NCBI GenBank assembly: GCA_026261815.1 | Contig: JAMPIT010000541.1 | Location: forward strand, 806,001 to 870,000 | Length of the DNA: 64,000 nucleotides | Source of the DNA: Monarcha castaneiventris obscurior | Taxonomy: Eukaryota > Chordata > Aves > Passeriformes > Monarchidae | Direction of reading: 5' to 3' | Shown: positions 47,985 through 60,789 of the stretch, piece after piece | Layout: each line of letters begins with the position of its first letter | Numbering within the stretch: the first letter of the stretch is position 1 | Program-made: the position numbers and the translations under genes | The notes under the pieces: model-generated | What the model saw: only the letters and a program-made list of their open reading frames with translations | Databases searched by the model: none | What the model was told of the DNA's origin: nothing

Positions 47985-50900
47985 AAAAAAAAATTTAAAA
48001 AAGATAACTCAAGTAATCATAGCTCTGAAAAGAAAGCAAATTTTGGTTTCTCAGTATAATACAACCAGGTATTTCTAGGCAGACATGACAGCAGTGAGGT
48101 TCATCACTGCCCTAATTATCTTTTCACCTGTCAGCTTCTGTGGGCTCTGACTATCAATACTGTGAGGGGATCAATGCAGTTTATGTTTGCCCTTCTGTGC
48201 CATAATAGTCTGTGATAAACCACAATGAGTGTATAAATTTAAATAGCTGCAGTACTAACCCAGCACAAGAGAGAAGAGTCGTTTCTGATGGGTTTGGCTT
48301 TTTTTATTGTGTGTTGGCACACACTCAGAAAGTATTTGGGATCATAAAATGTTAGATTCCCTATTTAGCTTCACTGGAGGTATCCTTACGGATTATTTAG
48401 AAACTCTTAGAAGAGAGTTCAGAAAAAGAAATAGCATTTTTTCAGGCCAAATCCTTAAGTCTATATAGCTCCTTTAGGATGTATGGGGTTTTCTATCAAG
48501 AAATGCTTGGTGACCCCTCGTGGATTATTCAGATGTGGCTTCTTTGTAGACTGCTTTCTGTCCAAGTGGCTTTTTCCTGACTTTCTGTGTCTCTCTCCCA
48601 ATAGTTTCAGCAAAGTGAGTAATTCTGTGGGCTGACTGTCACTGCTTCACAAGCACCCCGTGCTTATAAATGTAAATACCAGCCCTTTTCTGGTGTGCAC
48701 CTTGCTTTAAAGCCCCTGGTTTTGTCCCAGGACAAATAACACAATCAGTGATGCCTTTTAAAAAGTTGTTATCCAAACTCCTTTTTGCTTCCCCCTTCCA
48801 TCTTCTGGTGAATGTATCCTAATTGTGCCAAGCTGATTACATGCACAGAGGAAAATTTTGCTAGAAATCTAATTCATCTTTAAAATTATGAGGGTGATTA
48901 GTGACAAGGCAAAGTGGCTTCCTCCTCACTTCATCCCTTTTAATGGTTCTTTACCCAACTAAATCCATGGATCCTGGGGTAATACCTGTCACTGAAAATG
49001 CAGGGACGGGGTCCTGGCTCCACAGAAGTCAGGGTGTGACAAAGTGAATGTGCATGTTCATTCATTTTTCCACTTAATGCATTCGATTTTTTGCTTGTTC
49101 TTAGGTATTTATGTGTTTATATTTAGACAATCAAGCAAAGTCAATTCACAGCTTGTTTATAACACACTGACCTCTTTATGCTCTTAGTCTGTCACAAATC
49201 CACGGAGTTATTAGCAGAAAATCAAAGCCAGAATTGACATTGAAGGAACTGAGATTGCTCCGTGCAGAGGCTGGCCGTGTCTTTCAGAGGCCTCAGGCAG
49301 CCTGATTTATTTATTTCTTCTTTTAGTTCTTTTAGATTTTCTATCACATCATCCTATACATGAAAAAAGGGAACTTAGAATCACCCTCAAAATAGACTGA
49401 CTCTTGTAATGGAGCTCTGAGGGGGAAGAGGGAACTGCATATGGAGAAATTAAGATCCCAGTTCTGTTGCAAGCCTCTGGAATATGAGCTGGAAATGATT
49501 TGTTCAGACCACCTGCAGTGTTAAACAATGAAATATATGTGGCTGGTTTAATTAGCTATTGCTGTGTGTCATATAACAGCAACATCACACAGATGTCCTG
49601 CTTTTAGTGCAAAAAGAAGTGCAAAATAAGAGGTTTTAAAAATGTGCCTTCTGGAAGGCAATGATTTGTTATAAACATGAACAAAGCTTATAAATCATAT
49701 AAAACACACGCTTTTTGGGATCAGATTTATGCCATTTTCAGTGTTTATCTGGCAAAGCTCTTAAAGAAAGCTGTATCCACTTAACCTGAGGTTCAGCTTT
49801 GGCAGTAAGATGTGGGAAAGCACAGTATTTGTAGCTTCTGTGAGCCTGGGAGACATAATGAATAGAAAACTGTAATTCTCCTATTTGGAATCTTTGATAG
49901 TCCTTTCAGGATGCATCATGGTTTGTATCAGTTAAAGCCCATAAATGATCTAATAGAATGTTTTGGCTTTTTCTGTAAAAAGCCAAGAAAAGACAGCTCA
50001 TGCCTTGATTCTTTCTTTCTGAGACAAAGTAGCCCTTTTGGATTTGTTGTGAATTTCTGTGGATTACAGGGAATTTTCAGGTTAAATATTAACTTCATGA
50101 GAGGAGTCTGAATTACTCACGCTGTGCTATTTCTGGCACAACATGTTTCCCATGCAGGCATGGTCAAATAATGAGATAATCAAAGGTGCTTTGCTTGTAC
50201 TGAAATTCAGCTTTAGGCTCCCATCATTCCTTCACGGAGCTGTGATAATCCGAATCCTGGGTTTCATTCGTGCCCCTGTTTGGGGATCCTGCCTAAGCCA
50301 ACCACAGGATATTTCCTCTTTTTGTGAAGGTGAGCCCTTTGCCACATCATGTGGCCCTGAGCTTAAAAGAAATCCCAGTGTCAGCCTGAAGCCAGGCAGG
50401 AGTTCAGTAGGAGATGACAGGTCAGTGTTTGAGAGGAGTCTGAGGAGCAGCTTCAATCTTCCCACTGAAAGGGAAAATGGGGGGCAAAAAAGCTGAATTC
50501 AAGTAAAAACTAGATGGATTTTTCTGGGGGTTGAACTGTCCGTGTTCTGTGTGGGATTTTGCTGCTGGAGCAGGAGAGATTTCCCTCCTGTGAGGGCATT
50601 GCAGACCTAACAGGAAGAGCAGCAGAGTTTTAAATAGGGCTGAAGCTCCATGTGATCATCAGGTGTGCATTCAACAGGGGCCAGTGAAGCAGCTGACACA
50701 TAGCTGGAATTTCGTGTGTGCTGTGGGGGACTGTGACATGGCTCACTGCTAACTTATGGGCAATATTCAGACTGTTTCTTCGACCCCAGTAAAAGATTTG
50801 TGGTGTAAAAGGCACAGAAAAGAAGATCCCAACCTGTTCATCCAAGTAATTAAAGGGACAGTGGAAACTGGTGTTGGTACTCAAGGGATGAAATTAATTA

Positions 50901-51888
50901 TTCATATTAGCAGAGCCTCAAAGCAGGAATGATTGCTGCTCTCCTAAGTGGATGTGATGGAGACAACAGGGATAAATTGTTAACTGCCTGTGTGGGCTGC
51001 AGAATGATGTGGTTTGTGTAGTGATTGTCATAGAGATGCAGGGCTGAGCTGGAGAAAGAGAGAGCAGCAGAAGAGATGAAATAGAACATAAAATATTTTC
51101 TTGCTGTTGAGCAACATTCAATTGTTCATTGTTGCTGGAGCTGGAAATAAATGAGTTTATTGTTGTACTCTGCTTTTGCATCAGGTGTTAGAGAACAGAG
51201 TTGTGAGAAGGTCTTAACAGTGCTACACAAAGTTTAGGAGCATGAAATCATCACAGAGATGGGTTTTTTTCCATTTCCTTGGCATGTAAGATATTAGGCC
51301 TTAACTGCAGCAGCAGCAGACAAAAATAGAAACCTCTTTGGTTTTCATTGGGGTCCTGATATATTTCTTAAAATTGAATCCCATTGTTTTACTCTGGGTG
51401 CTTCAATGGAATGGGCCCAAAATATATTTTGAACCTGTAAGCAGGAGGTGCTGTCTAATGAGTTCAATCCCAATCATTAACTGCCTCTCCCAACTCATTT
51501 CTAATTGAGCCACTGATGATGGTACATCCTTGATGGGCTCCCCTGGCTTGGTCCAGGCAAAAGCCCTGCAGCAGAGGAGTAACCCCTGGATAAGCCAGTC
51601 AGGGCAGTAGCTGGAATAAAAGGTAGACTACAACAGGAATTTTAATCAATAAATAGTGGAGGTGAAGGAATATTTTTATTTATCTAGAAAAAAAATTTTA
51701 TTTCCTGGTATTGGTAGGAATTGGAAAGCTGTGTCTTCTCTCTTCTTAAGAAGAACTCTGGCTGCGATGGAGAGTGGGGCTTTTCCTCTTTTCCATACCT
51801 GAGTGATTCATTTTTACAGGGCTTTTCTAATGGCTTGTGCCTCTATGATTTTACTGAAGCAAAATAAGAATTATTTCACTCCACATCT

Positions 51889-51945
51889 CAGAATCACAGA
51901 ATGTACTAAATTGGAAGGGACCCACCAGGATCATGGAGTGCAGCT
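51889..51945 (-). mobile_element. CR1 LINE 3'-end fragment, antisense
   Basis: CAGAATCACAGAATGTACTA, then TTGGAAGGGACCCACCAGGA and TCATGGAGTGCAGCTG, is the reverse complement of a CR1 terminus. It is one of only two antisense CR1 copies found. Confidence 0.85.
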
Positions 51946-54499
51946 GAAATGGATGTTGTGCTGAAGAATTCACCTTTTCTGAGGTGAAAAACAACTCTAG
52001 AAAAGACCATGAGAGAGTGATTGCTATCACTCCCTTTCTTAAATTATATTCCAAGTGCTCTTCAGACAGTTTGGTGATTTCAGGAATAATAAAGATAGTG
52101 AAATTTAAGTGAACTGTTCCGTGATTACAGCAGAGGAGTTGAAGCTGATGTTCTGTGGCACTTGTAGCTCTGATTTTCAGGAAGCCCCCACGATTCCCTC
52201 CTGACAACCCAACGCCCCTGAGTGAGAGCAAGCTCTGAAGAGCAGGAGCTTTGGGACCCGGGGGAAATGTTTAACCTGGCGCTGCTGCTGCCACAGAGCT
52301 GGAGTTCATTGCTTGGCAGGAAATGAGACCAGGATATTTTTCATTTGTTCCAGACATCAGATGGTTTTTCAAGCATTCGACATATTCTGGGGGATTAAAG
52401 AACCTTCAGTTATCAGACACAGTCATGTCAACATGAAATGAAATACTCTGAATTCTGTTCTACAGATAACCACGGTACCAGCAACAGGAATATCAATTGC
52501 TTTTAGTGTAGAGGGAATTTGGGAAGGAAAATAGGACCCCCCAAGTGTTTTACCATATTATCATGGTGCTTTCCAGCTCCAGTGGGCAACAGAACTCCAT
52601 AAAAAATGTGCTTATATTATCTGATGTTTTCTTCCAACTAAAATTAAGATGTAGTGAAGTCTTCATAGGTATAGATAATAATAGGAACGAGGAAAACTCC
52701 ATCTATCTAAAGTAAATATATCCATATTTGCTGCTGGAAACTGGTTTTGTGCATCAGGCCTTTTGTAATTAGACTGATCTCTGTTTAAGTGAATCCACTA
52801 GGCTCTAGGGATCAGATAAAATGTTATATGCAGCAGCTGTGGGAAAGGGAAAATGCAGTGATCTGTAGCACTTTGCATGGAATATTAAATTTAGGCAGTT
52901 GGGAGAGCTGACCTCAAAGGAGAAACTCCCCTTTAGATCCTGTGGATTTATATATAAGCAAATTTTAAGTATAGACTCTCCTGGAACTATCCTGCTGAGA
53001 TGATGAATAGAGGAATCATTAAATTTAGGAGAGAAAGTCACAGTCCTTAAAATAGATTGCCCATCTCAAAAACTGAAAGGGCTTTGGTCATTCTGTCTGG
53101 ATTTGCCTTTTTAGAGAGCAGGCAATGTTTAAATCATTGTTTAAATCAGCTAAGGGGAAAGATGTCCAGGGTGATGGAGGGATTGGCAGCACAGGCTGTT
53201 ATAACCCTTTTCCCAAACTCACCTGTAGTGATGCCAACAGAAATTTATGGCACTCTATTCTGTGTCCCAGATGTTTTTCTGTGGCTGTGGGTTTTATAAG
53301 TTAGTGCTGAGTTCCTGCCCAAATATCACTAAATCACTGCTTTGCAGCTCACTTGTGTTTTACCTTGACCTTAATCTTGGCAAAAATCTAATTTATTCCA
53401 TTTAATAAATGAATGCAGTTTGAAATGTGCTCATTACACCAGGGTTCAAGAAACCAGTGCTGGGTGTCCCTCTGCTTCACATGGACTTCAAGCTATTTTT
53501 GCTTTGGTTCTAAAGATCGATGTCTTGTGACCAACAGTATTAATTTAATAATATTCAGGGAAAAAAATCAATGTCAATAATGAAAGATGTCACTGCTGCT
53601 GCTTGAATCCCCTCCAGTGCCTCTTTTTTTACATTTCAGTGTCTTTTTTACACCTGTGTTCTCTCCTGGTGTTTACTCTTTGCTTTGTTACCATCTCTAA
53701 AATAATTCACACTCTGCAGCTACAGAATAATATCCAGTTTTGCCTTTGTCATTTGGATTGAATCCTCACTTGGGAAGATGCAATCAGCTTCCCGCTGCAA
53801 ATTGAATGTGTCTTTTGTCTTTTTCTTCAAGTAACTCTGTGTGCCATCAATATTTTTGTCCTGATAACTCTGTTCTTTCCTTCACATCGAACACCTTTGT
53901 TTTTCACCTCCAAATATTCAGAAATCTCTTCTCCTTTGACTTTCATATTTTCTAGCCCTTGACTCGTATCCAGAATGAACAGTTCTTGCTTTACATTATT
54001 TTCAGAGGTTATCTTCCATCTCTGTGATGAATTCCTGGGGCCAAATCCCTGCTGGTCCTTGGGCAGCAGCACAGCCCAGCTCTGCTGTTCAGGGCCTGCT
54101 GAACACAGCTGAATTCCTTGGGTCACTGTAGAGGTTTCTTGCCTTTGTCTATGCATTTCTGCTTTGTTCTCTAAGCAACCTTCAGCTTTTATTGGTTCTT
54201 GGAGTATTTTTCACTCGTGACTATCTGTATTTTGCATCCTCTCCTACGCTGCCCTTTCCCTTGTGCTCAGTGACCTCTGTTTTCTCTCTCAGATCTGCTG
54301 CTCTGAGCATTTGTGTGTTGGCAGTGTCAGGTGGGGCTCCTTCCTTGGACTTCTCCTAGTTCAGAAGTAGTTTTTGGGTGGAAAATTGAGTTTTTTCCTT
54401 GCCAGTGCATTGAAAAATGGCCTAGGGAGGTTCCTCTGGAGAAGCCAACACACCTAAATGACTGAACCCCACATTCTGAGGAAAGCAGAGAGAATATTT

Positions 54500-54568
54500 G
54501 TGCTAGGCCAGCGTTTGGACTCGATGATCTTGAGGCCTTTTCCAACCCAAAAGATTCCATGATTCTCC
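54500..54568 (+). mobile_element. CR1 LINE 3'-end fragment
   Basis: GTTTGGACTCGATGATCTTG, then AGGCCTTTTCCAACCCAAAA and GATTCCATGATTCTCC, in sense. Confidence 0.9.
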
Positions 54569-55154
54569 AAGTCTTTTTGTAACCCTTCTTGCATAATGGC
54601 AGGTTTTTAATGTCTGTGCTGTCAAAGGAACATTCTGGCTTATGTGAGGGGTAATTTCAAACCCACACACGGGGTGACAGAGGTTTGTGCTGTTAACTAT
54701 TGATGGGTTTGAAAGGAAGCTTGGACGTGTTTATCTTGTGGTCACGGGCTGGAGTTTCCCAGGAGATGGTGGGGAATCACTGTGGTTTGGGGAATCAGCT
54801 GCTGGATTTTCCAGGTCTCCCTGGAAAATGCTAAGTTGCAGGTGAGGGGTTTCAGCCTCTGACCCAGATTCTGACCATCACCAAAGGAAACTGCGGCGTG
54901 TGGGAACAAAGATGAGCATTTCCATTTTTCCATGGTTTTGCTGCTTGGTCTGTTTGCTCTAATTAACAGGATTCTGCAGGGGATTCTTTTGCTGTTAGCA
55001 GTAGCTAATAACTGGTTGCTTCAGGCTTCAGCCATGCAGTTAGCATTTGTTTTCAGTACTAGTTTTAACTTTTTCCTGGCTGCTAACAGAGAAAGGAACA
55101 ATGAATGAATATTGCCACCATCCTCCTGGAATGCTAATATATATTATAAATATA

Positions 55155-55215
55155 GGTGGGAACTAGTTGAGCTTTAAGGTCCCTTCCAGCCCAAGCCATT
55201 CCATGATTCTGTGAT
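55155..55215 (+). mobile_element. CR1 LINE 3'-end fragment
   Basis: GGTGGGAACTAGTTGAGCTT, then TAAGGTCCCTTCCAGCCCAA and GCCATTCCATGATTCTGTGA, is a well preserved CR1 terminus in sense. Confidence 0.92.
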
Positions 55216-57602
55216 GCAGACATATGGATTCCATAGATTTACATCATATAAAAATTAGTGAAGTTTGGGGTTTTTCAGGTACACAGATATCAAAGAGAAG
55301 CCAAGCTTGTTCTCTGTCTCGGAATTAAAATGCTTAATCAAAATGCACCAGCTGGATTCTTTGCTCTGCTGAAGTACAATCAGTCTGCAAAATTCCAGGC
55401 TGAAAGTGAAGCCAGGGCTATTTGAGTGGCCACAAAGTGGCCATACTGGTTTGGCCACTGACCCACCAAAATGCTGCTTTTTTCTATGTTTTTCCACACA
55501 CCTGCATCAGCATGAAGATAAATAAGTCATTGCCTGACGAAGTTTTTGCTGTTAGATTATTTTTAGCTCTTATTGACTCTTTCTTAACGTCATTCATTAA
55601 TTTTAGATTAGTGAAAGAAAGAGGATTAACAAACTTCAGCTTACAAGAGAATGATCAGCTTCTAATAACCACCTAATATATCAATAACTATGTTTTCTTA
55701 CTTTAGTTTTCTAACTTAAGTTTTCTTACTTAAAAAATAATTATAATTCAGGTCTGTATGCTGAAATTATTGTGCATTCAGTGAGCTTAAAATTCCCATT
55801 TTGGTGCTTGCACAGGAGGGCTCCCTTCGTGCAAATCCTGCTGTAATTTGCATTTCTGTCAATTTATTCAGCAGAATATCTCTGACTTTATTAACATGGG
55901 AAAGTTCCAATATTTTATCCCTTCCCTAGCAGAGTTTAGTAAATAGAGCATTACTGTGTCACTGCAGGCCAAGTAAACCTAGCTAGACTAGATTATGTTG
56001 TTGCTTTTATTTGTAAGAATTCATTATCTGAAAAAAACCCCAGAAAAACCCTTTTGATTATCATTTCATTACCATTTTTATTTTCAAGGTATTAATAATT
56101 TCAAACAAGCTAAATAAATTATTTACTGAGTATACTGCAAGAAACTGTGGAATAAATTAATTCTCTGACTTGATTCTCTGAATGAATTTGTCTCTAAAAA
56201 CATTCTCCTCATGTTTTTTCTGACCTTGCTCCGTTCATGATGTACATAAAACCAGTAATCAACTGCCTGGTTTGAATACTGAACTGAATTTGCTGTCAGA
56301 TATTTGAAAACAGTTATAGGCAAATGCACATGCCTGTAATTGGCCATTTAGATAGGTCAGGGCTCTTCCCATCAGAAAAGTTCTCAGCTGGACGTTTTCT
56401 GCATTTCCATGAAAGTCTGGACTTGCTCGTGCCTTGTGGAAAATCAAAGTTGTTGTGGGCCAAGGCACATTTGCATAATCCTGGTCTCAAAAGTTTCCTG
56501 CTTGGTAAATGGAGAATTATCTGCAAAGAGGATTAAGTCATATTCTGGAAGAAGATGAAACAAAGCTGGAAATTATTTCAGTTATTTCCTAAGTCAGTAC
56601 CACAGGGACTTCAGTCTTCTTTTAATCAGTTGTAAATGATGTAGCCAGGTGGATGTGACGTGCTTTGCTGTAGCTGTTGTTACTAATTTCTTAATAAAGT
56701 GTGGTTTAACAGAGCAAACTTGCTGTGGTGGGAAACAAAGGCTGGTCTGTACTAATATCCAAGAAGCGGGGTATGAATAAATACACATTATTTTATAACC
56801 TGCAGACTTGCTTCGACACACTTGAACAGTGCTTTCTTATTCACAGTTCCTCCTAATGTGATAGCAGTCAAAATCAGATCTCTGACACTTCTAGAAAATC
56901 TGTATTTCTATCCAGATTTTTGTATTCCTGCACAGGCACTAACTGGATTAACAGACTTCAATTTTTTAATGTGCTTTGTCCCTCAAAACTTTTCATTGCT
57001 CCCGTAGGTAGAGGTTGCTGTACTTTTCCCCTCCTGCTCCCTTCTGTGTACTGGGAAATAACTTGGGTTTCATGCTCACAATTTACAGATTAAGTATATC
57101 TGTATATATATTTTATATATCTTATATATTATCTGTATATCTCAAGGGATGGATTTTCAAAAAATACACAGATTCTTGAAATTCAACATCAATAATAATT
57201 TTGATATCCCCTCTAGCCTCTTCCGCTTCAAAGTCTGGAGAAATGAAGAAGAAATAACTTTAAAGAATTTTCAGCGTTTTGCAGAAAATTCCTAGGGTTT
57301 TTTTTTTCAGAAGAGGGGGCCAGATTTGGAAGAAAAGTTAGATCACAAGGGTCTAAAAATGACATAGGAAGAGGGAATATAGGGCTGACGTTATGGCCGA
57401 GTTATTAATGAAGTTATCTCGCTGCTTCAGATGAAAGGAGCACCATCATTCACATTATTAGGGCAGGCAGGATCACCAATTAAAATCAGGTCAGAAATAG
57501 CTGAAGGTTTTGATCAGATGATTCCATGTGATGCAGGATAAGCAGGACAAGCAGGAAAAGGCTGATAAATCCTTCTGGATCCACAGCAGGCTCACACTGG
57601 GG

Positions 57603-57770
57603 AGATCCAGCCTGGCCTTGGGCACTGCCAGGGATCCAGGGGCAGCCCCAGCTTCTCTGGGCACCCTGTGCCAGGGCCTGCCCACCCTCACAGGGAAGGA
57701 TTTCTTCCCAATATCCCACCTAAACTCACCCAATGTCAGCTTGAAACCATTCCCCCTTGTCCTGGCATCT
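57603..57770 (-). mobile_element. CR1 LINE fragment lacking its 3' end, antisense
   Basis: On the - strand the order is GACAAGGGGGAATGGTTTCA, TTTAGGTGGGATATTGGGAA, CAGAGAAGCTGGGGCTGCCC and CAAGGCCAGGCTGGATC, matching the middle of the CR1 tail. The expected GGAAGGTGTCCCTGCC and ATTCTATGA terminus is absent after about 57603, so the 3' end has been lost. Confidence 0.88.
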
Positions 57771-60700
57771 TGAGATTCCATTCTGGAATTGATGATCTCT
57801 CGCATCTTCCATCTTTTTTTCATCTTTCAGAGCCACAGACTTCACAAAATTCCAAATAAATACTTCAGAGGATAGGTATTTTGATTATTTTTTCGTGGAT
57901 TATATCCATTCTGTTAGTTCTTTGGCTCCAAAGGCTTCTAATATGGATAATAATTGTCCAGATGCTGCAGAGCTAGATGTTAAAAATGGATTATAGATCA
58001 TCTGTGCCTTCCTCAAAGGCCAATGTAAAATGTCAGAGCCTTTTATCACTGGGTCAGTGATAAGGCAAAAAAATATTAAGGAAATTGAGGAAATGTTTTA
58101 ATGGAAACTGTCTTCTTTGTTTTATCAGTTACTGGGACTGAGGAGAAAAGGGTGTGTCTGAGGAAAGATCTACTGAAAAATCATTGCTAAGGAATGAAAA
58201 TATTTCAGTTTCTACTCTTGTTTGTTGTTCTCAGAGGGGCATAAGACTTTGCTGCTCCTTTCCATGTTTTTCACTTGACTTCCATCTGTTCTTCCAGAGA
58301 AGAGCTGGAAAAGAGGTCAAATAGCACCAGTGAAATTTTAGATGACAATAGAAGGAGGCAGAAATCTGCATTACAAATTTTGCTCTCTTTTTCTGCCATC
58401 TACCAATGAAATTTTTACTTACATTCCAGCAAATTTGTGGGTTTTTTCCTGAAGTGCAGCTTTCAATTCATTTGCATGAGGAAGACTAGAGGTCCTTCTG
58501 TGCTCCATGTGGGGCTGTACATCAGGGGAAGCTCTTGGCTTATTCCTCCTGGACTTTTCAGCTCTTCCTTGTCTCCTCTGGTGGGCAACTTGCCTTGTGA
58601 TCTTCTCCAGCTCCACCTTCAAATGCAGTAGGATTTGAGCACACTTCCTGAAGGAAGTGTTTCCAGGATCCCATTCATCTCTCCTTAGATGTGCATTAAT
58701 CTGACCCCACACACAAGGGAGGGAGGGAATGAATATTATGAATATTATTCACCACAACCTTGTGTCGTGGCAGCAGAAAAGTGCCCAGGATGGCAAAGCA
58801 GGCAGTGCTACCCCAAAAGAATAAAGCAAAGAAAGTAATCCGGAGAGGCCCTGATGGATTGTTCTGGCTCTTGGGGTGTTACGAAATTTTTCCCTCCAAA
58901 AATGTGAGTGGGCCACGTGTTTGCTCCTTTAAAGGTTAAGGATCACTGGAGCTCATGTTCTGACTCATGCAGTCTGCAGCTCTGAGCAAAACCAAGCCTC
59001 CAAAGTTGTGCCTGGTGTCACGAGAGTGAAGCTGTGTTTGAAATGTCATTTGTGTGCAGATAATTGCTTCAATGGAATGAGACAGTGCTGGAGCACTGGA
59101 TCCCAGGGAAGGAATTCAGAGCTGCTGCTGACTCCAAATGCTCACCACCATCCCTGCAGACATCTTAAATTAACTCCCTTTCCCCCAGTTTTTGCTTTTC
59201 CCTCTTACTTCTCCCTCTCTATTTTACAAAGGTCTGAGCTGTCCAGGCCCTCAGAAATCTGGGTTTGAGGAATTAATGAACCTTTTAAGCATCCATCTGG
59301 AATATTGTGTGTGAAACATATGGTGTGCTGGGGGAGCCATTTGGGAAGGCAGGGCCGGGAAGACAATCCCCACTCCTTTCTGCCACGCAGGTGCCTCCCT
59401 GCCAGCAGACCTGCAGCCCTCCCTGCCAGCAGACCTGGTGGTGATCTACTGGAATATTGCCATTTGATCCAGGCTTATAGCGTGGAAAAGTTTCTAATAA
59501 CCTACTAATTTACTGCACTGACTTAGTTCATTAACTCAGGAGAAGAAAGTTTTATATAAATAAATGAAAACTTGGAATACTTCCTGTATATGGGGGGAGG
59601 GTGAGCATGGTTTAAAGGCTACAAAGAAACTGCTCCTGCTGCCAGGACTACTCACTTTCTAATCTCAATGCCTCTCTTTGCCAGAAATAATTCAGAAGTG
59701 CCCAAGAAACAAGATTAAGTTCCTTTGGTGTCTGATAAAACACAAATGACATATGTTCCTAATGCGACAGGACTGTGAGAGCCACGGAAGAATCTGTTGT
59801 TGTTTGGTCTTTCCAAGTTTGGCTACATAATTGAAAGAACTTCACAGAGGAAATGAGAAGCTAAGTGGGGTTTTTAAGTCTTGGAGAAGACACTGACAGT
59901 GTTTTTCTAATAGGAGCCAGTCTTGGTTGTCAGTTTTGAAGGACAATATTCAGTGACCTGACAGTTTGAGGCTTGTCAGTGAAAGATCTGTCGTGTTGAA
60001 CCTGCAGGGCATCCTCTTGTTTTTCTAAAAATTGCTCTCCCCCCTTGAACAATTATAAAATGTGTTTAAAAAAATTATCATCCTGACCATCTTGAAATAA
60101 AACAGCTCTGCTGCAGAGGTGGGTTCTAACTGGGATAAATCCTCCCTGTACAGAGAGCTGATCCAACCCAGAAAAAGTGATTGATTCTTGTCCATAATGC
60201 CTTGAAGGATAACCACCAATATATCAGGCTCATTGTTTAGCTGCTGTTTTAACTGCTCAGATGAAGGAATGGGAGGTGATTGTTGTTATGGAGAGGTTGG
60301 AGGGCTTGACAGCACCTGAAAACTGTTTAATTCCAGGGAAACATAAATCCACTACAGTTGTCTGGGGCACATTCAAGCAGGAAGAGCCTGTCTGTTGGGA
60401 TAAGCGGGAAGAGCTCCTCATGGTCCAGTTGTAACTCAGGGAAGTTTGCCTTTCCTTGAGTTTTTTGAGGTTTGCTGTGCTGTGGAAGGGATTTTCCCAT
60501 GGCTGGTACTCCCTGGGCAGTGTTCTGCACCTGAAAAATACCTAATATTTGAATTTTCTGTGTAAAAATACTGGAGATGGTTACACTCCTTCCTATCCAA
60601 TGACACCTGGAAGATATGTCATGGTTTAATAGTTTCCTCAAAGTGTCAAAATATAATTCATGTGTTTATTATGGGATGTGTGTGTTGAAAATATTTCCTC

Positions 60701-60789
60701 TTTGTACAGAATAGTTCTCAGACATGATTTATGTTTTAGGAATAGGAAGTATTCCTGTTTCCTAGTCAGAAGTCGAGCTTCCCTTTGGT
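57771..60789. other. Intronic block without recognised genes
   Basis: AT-rich sequence with a 24-bp-period duplication at 59394-59437. The 97-codon - frame at 58419-58712 has no recognisable domain. Confidence 0.5.
59394..59437. repeat. 20-bp direct repeat, period 24
   Basis: CCTCCCTGCCAGCAGACCTG occurs at 59394-59413 and 59418-59437 without mismatch. Confidence 0.95.

Larger units (their letters stand above)
46456..51887. other. Intronic block with a long poly(A) tract
   Basis: Besides the 39-base A run and the 34-bp-period repeat listed separately, only AT-rich intronic sequence and short frames without domains are seen. Confidence 0.5.
51946..57602. other. Intronic block with two short CR1 tails
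   Basis: The CR1 tails at 54500-54568 and 55155-55215 are the only recognised elements. An AT-only stretch at about 57090-57145 is rich in TATATA. Frames are short and without domains. Confidence 0.5.

Noticed and set aside
57491..57823. 110-codon - frame containing NGFKLTLGEFRWDIGKK
   Set aside because: This is the translated tail of an antisense CR1 fragment, not a host gene.
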